From an uncultured Clostridia bacterium (GTDB lineage: Bacteria; Bacillota; Clostridia; Peptostreptococcales; Acidaminobacteraceae): a DNA stretch of 8,036 nucleotides. The notes beneath the pieces are model-generated. The model saw only the letters and a list, made by a program, of their open reading frames with translations. It was not told where the DNA came from and searched no databases. The stretch is taken from contig CALFKA010000077.1 in assembly GCA_937880545.1 (NCBI GenBank), positions 1 through 8,036 on the forward strand. Reading direction: 5' to 3'. Position 1 is the first letter of the stretch, and each line of letters starts with the position of its first letter. Position numbers and translations under genes: made by a program. Shown here piece by piece: positions 6,676-8,036 of this stretch.

Positions 6676-8036
6676 TTCATAGACTTCATCTGCGACTTCG
6701 TCGATGAATTTTCTGTCGTGACTAATCGCTAAAATCACTCCTCCGAATTCTTTCAAAGACTCTCTGATGACAGGACCACTGAGAGGGGAGAAGTTACGGG
6801 TCGGCTCATCGAGAAGCAGAAAAGGGACACCTTCCAGCTGCATCTTTGCAAAGTACAGTTTTGCCTTTTGCCCTCCGGAGAGCTCCGTGACAAGGCTAGT
6901 CATCTCTTCACTTGTATATCCGAGAGAGCCAAGCCAAGTACGGATCTTCGTGATTTCGTCTTTTGTTCCTGTGACAGAGAGGAAGGAAATGGCTGTTTCC
7001 CCCGGGGCAAAGAGATCCTGGTAATTCTGAGGCATATAGCTGCAGGGAACACCAGAGTGTTTCAGATGCTCATAGATCTTTTTCAGGAGGGTAGTCTTTC
7101 CACTCCCATTGTCTCCGATGATGACGATCTTTTCCGGCCCGACAATTTTTAACGAGATGTCTTCACTGAGTTTCTTGTCTTCGATAGAAAGCTCTTCAAG
7201 ATGAAACTCCAGCGCCACCTTTCTCTGAGGAAAGTCGATCGCCTGATCAAAACGGACAAAAATCTCATCGTCAATGAAGATGAACTTTTTCATCTCTTCT
7301 CGCTCCCGTTCAAAGCGCTTGCCCATGGCTTTGACCGAGTGCATTTTCTTTTTTAGATTGGCGGCTCCTTGTGGATCAGCTCTTGAGATGACCCGCTGTT
7401 CGTGATCCACTCGCTCAAAGAGTTTCTGATAACGCTCCTGTCTCTTCTTTTCCTCTGCGCGCTGTTTTTTCGCCTGCTGATTATGGGTTTCAATCAGCGC
7501 TTGCCGTCTTTGGGCATATTCTGCGTACCCGAGACCTGAGATGGTATGCACGGGTTCACTTCTCCTGTGTCGCAGCTCCAGATGAATCAGCTCCTCTGCG
7601 CAGCGCTCAAGGAGCAGTTCGTCATGGGAGATAAAAAGGACAGAGATGTCCTGCTTCAAAAGAAAATCCTCGAGCCAGGCAAGAGAGTGAAGATCCAGAT
7701 CATTGCTCGGCTCATCCAGAAGAAGAACCGTAGGGTTCTTCATGAGAAGACCGAGGAGTTGCCATTTGACTTTTTCTCCCCCGGAAAGAGAGGCAAGGGA
7801 TCGTTTGCTGAGGTAAAACTCTTCATCGAGTCCCAACTCATCTAGTAGCTCATAGAACAGTCTGTAGTTGAAAACGGCCCCGATGGAATCGAGATATGCA
7901 GAAAAATCCATCTCTCCATGCTGCAGTTCTTGGGGCAGATAGGCGAGCACCTCTCCCCGAGTATCCACCTCTCCCTCCACAAGCACGTACTCCCCAAGCG
8001 GCACCCCGGCGCCCCGGACCTTCTTCAGCAGGGCGC
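6646..8036 (-). CDS. ABC-F family ATPase (translation/ribosome-associated), 5' end cut by window edge
   Basis: Soluble tandem ATPase without membrane helices, so ABC-F rather than a transporter; the family binds the ribosomal E site and acts in translation or antibiotic protection. Numbering from the GTG codon at 8004-8002: Q-loop Q25, LSGGE 73-77, Walker B LLLDEP with E98, D-loop NDLD, H127; a Lys/Arg/Glu-rich helical linker about 165-245 (the part that reaches towards P-site tRNA); then Walker A GDNGSGKTT 297-305, Q326, LSGGQ 375-379, Walker B LLLDEP with E400, and H429. The frame stays open through the GTG to the edge (ALLKKVRGAG), so that GTG is not the start. The partial codon at 8036-8035 fits Ser of a GKS P-loop, so roughly 40 residues are missing. 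Odd point: after the second Walker B the protein reads TRNFSPLS instead of TNHLD. It converges with the exporter operon. Resistance or housekeeping role cannot be decided. Confidence 0.9.
   Translation of the reverse strand, partial: ALLKKVRGAGVPLGEYVLVEGEVDTRGEVLAYLPQELQHGEMDFSAYLDSIGAVFNYRLFYELLDELGLDEEFYLSKRSLASLSGGEKVKWQLLGLLMKNPTVLLLDEPSNDLDLHSLAWLEDFLLKQDISVLFISHDELLLERCAEELIHLELRHRRSEPVHTISGLGYAEYAQRRQALIETHNQQAKKQRAEEKKRQERYQKLFERVDHEQRVISRADPQGAANLKKKMHSVKAMGKRFEREREEMKKFIFIDDEIFVRFDQAIDFPQRKVALEFHLEELSIEDKKLSEDISLKIVGPEKIVIIGDNGSGKTTLLKKIYEHLKHSGVPCSYMPQNYQDLFAPGETAISFLSVTGTKDEITKIRTWLGSLGYTSEEMTSLVTELSGGQKAKLYFAKMQLEGVPFLLLDEPTRNFSPLSGPVIRESLKEFGGVILAISHDRKFIDEVADEVYELRKDGLFLV

Noticed and set aside
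7546..7845. Plus-strand open frame of 99 codons inside the ABC-F gene
   Set aside because: The minus strand at this place encodes the first signature, Walker B and switch His of the ABC-F protein; the plus-strand frame is a shadow.
6646..8036. Named antibiotic-resistance ABC-F gene (such as an lsa or vga type)
   Set aside because: The domain plan fits the family, but the start is missing and no subfamily-specific feature could be recognised, so no gene name is given.
1..8036. CRISPR array, tRNA, rRNA, insertion sequence or phage attachment site
   Set aside because: The window is almost wholly coding; no direct-repeat array, RNA gene, terminal inverted repeats, transposase or integrase was seen.

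Overview
The window looks like a compact chromosomal segment from a Gram-positive bacterium of the Bacillota (Firmicutes), probably on the Clostridia side. Four things suggest this: strong AGGAGG-type ribosome binding sites, a likely TTG start, a YhaN-type (not classical SbcC) ATPase behind what looks like its nuclease partner, and an ABC-F protein of a type I associate with Bacillota. The placement is inferred from protein style; no rRNA, tRNA or species marker is present. Base composition is near balanced by eye, and the last ~40 bases are GC-rich.

Layout. Bases 1-109 hold the last 35 codons of a plus-strand gene, most likely the SbcD/YhaO-type metallophosphoesterase nuclease. Its TGA overlaps the ATG of the next gene (ATGA). 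Bases 106-3072 encode a 988-residue YhaN/SbcC-like SMC-type ATPase with a two-helix membrane hairpin in mid-sequence. After 14 bases come two half-size ABC exporter genes (3087-4883 and 4870-6675), which overlap by 14 bases and almost certainly form a heterodimer. A minus-strand ABC-F ATPase gene (6646-8036) converges on them. It overlaps the second exporter gene tail to tail by 30 bases and runs off the right edge at its first P-loop.

How the genes relate. The four plus-strand genes have gaps or overlaps of 4-14 bases and no room for a terminator or promoter between them, so they read as one transcription unit. The nuclease/ATPase pair would act on DNA ends or damaged DNA, and its membrane hairpin suggests work at the membrane. 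The exporter pair has no visible substrate gene. The ABC-F gene is on the opposite strand, acts on ribosomes rather than membranes, and is a separate unit.

Nothing here is a clearly new system. The features most worth a second look are in the YhaN-like protein: a four-copy ~47-residue degenerate repeat just before the membrane hairpin, no zinc hook, and an Asn where a switch His might be expected. The 30-base convergent overlap and the atypical second ATPase site of the ABC-F protein also deserve attention. There is no gene-free stretch longer than 14 bases.
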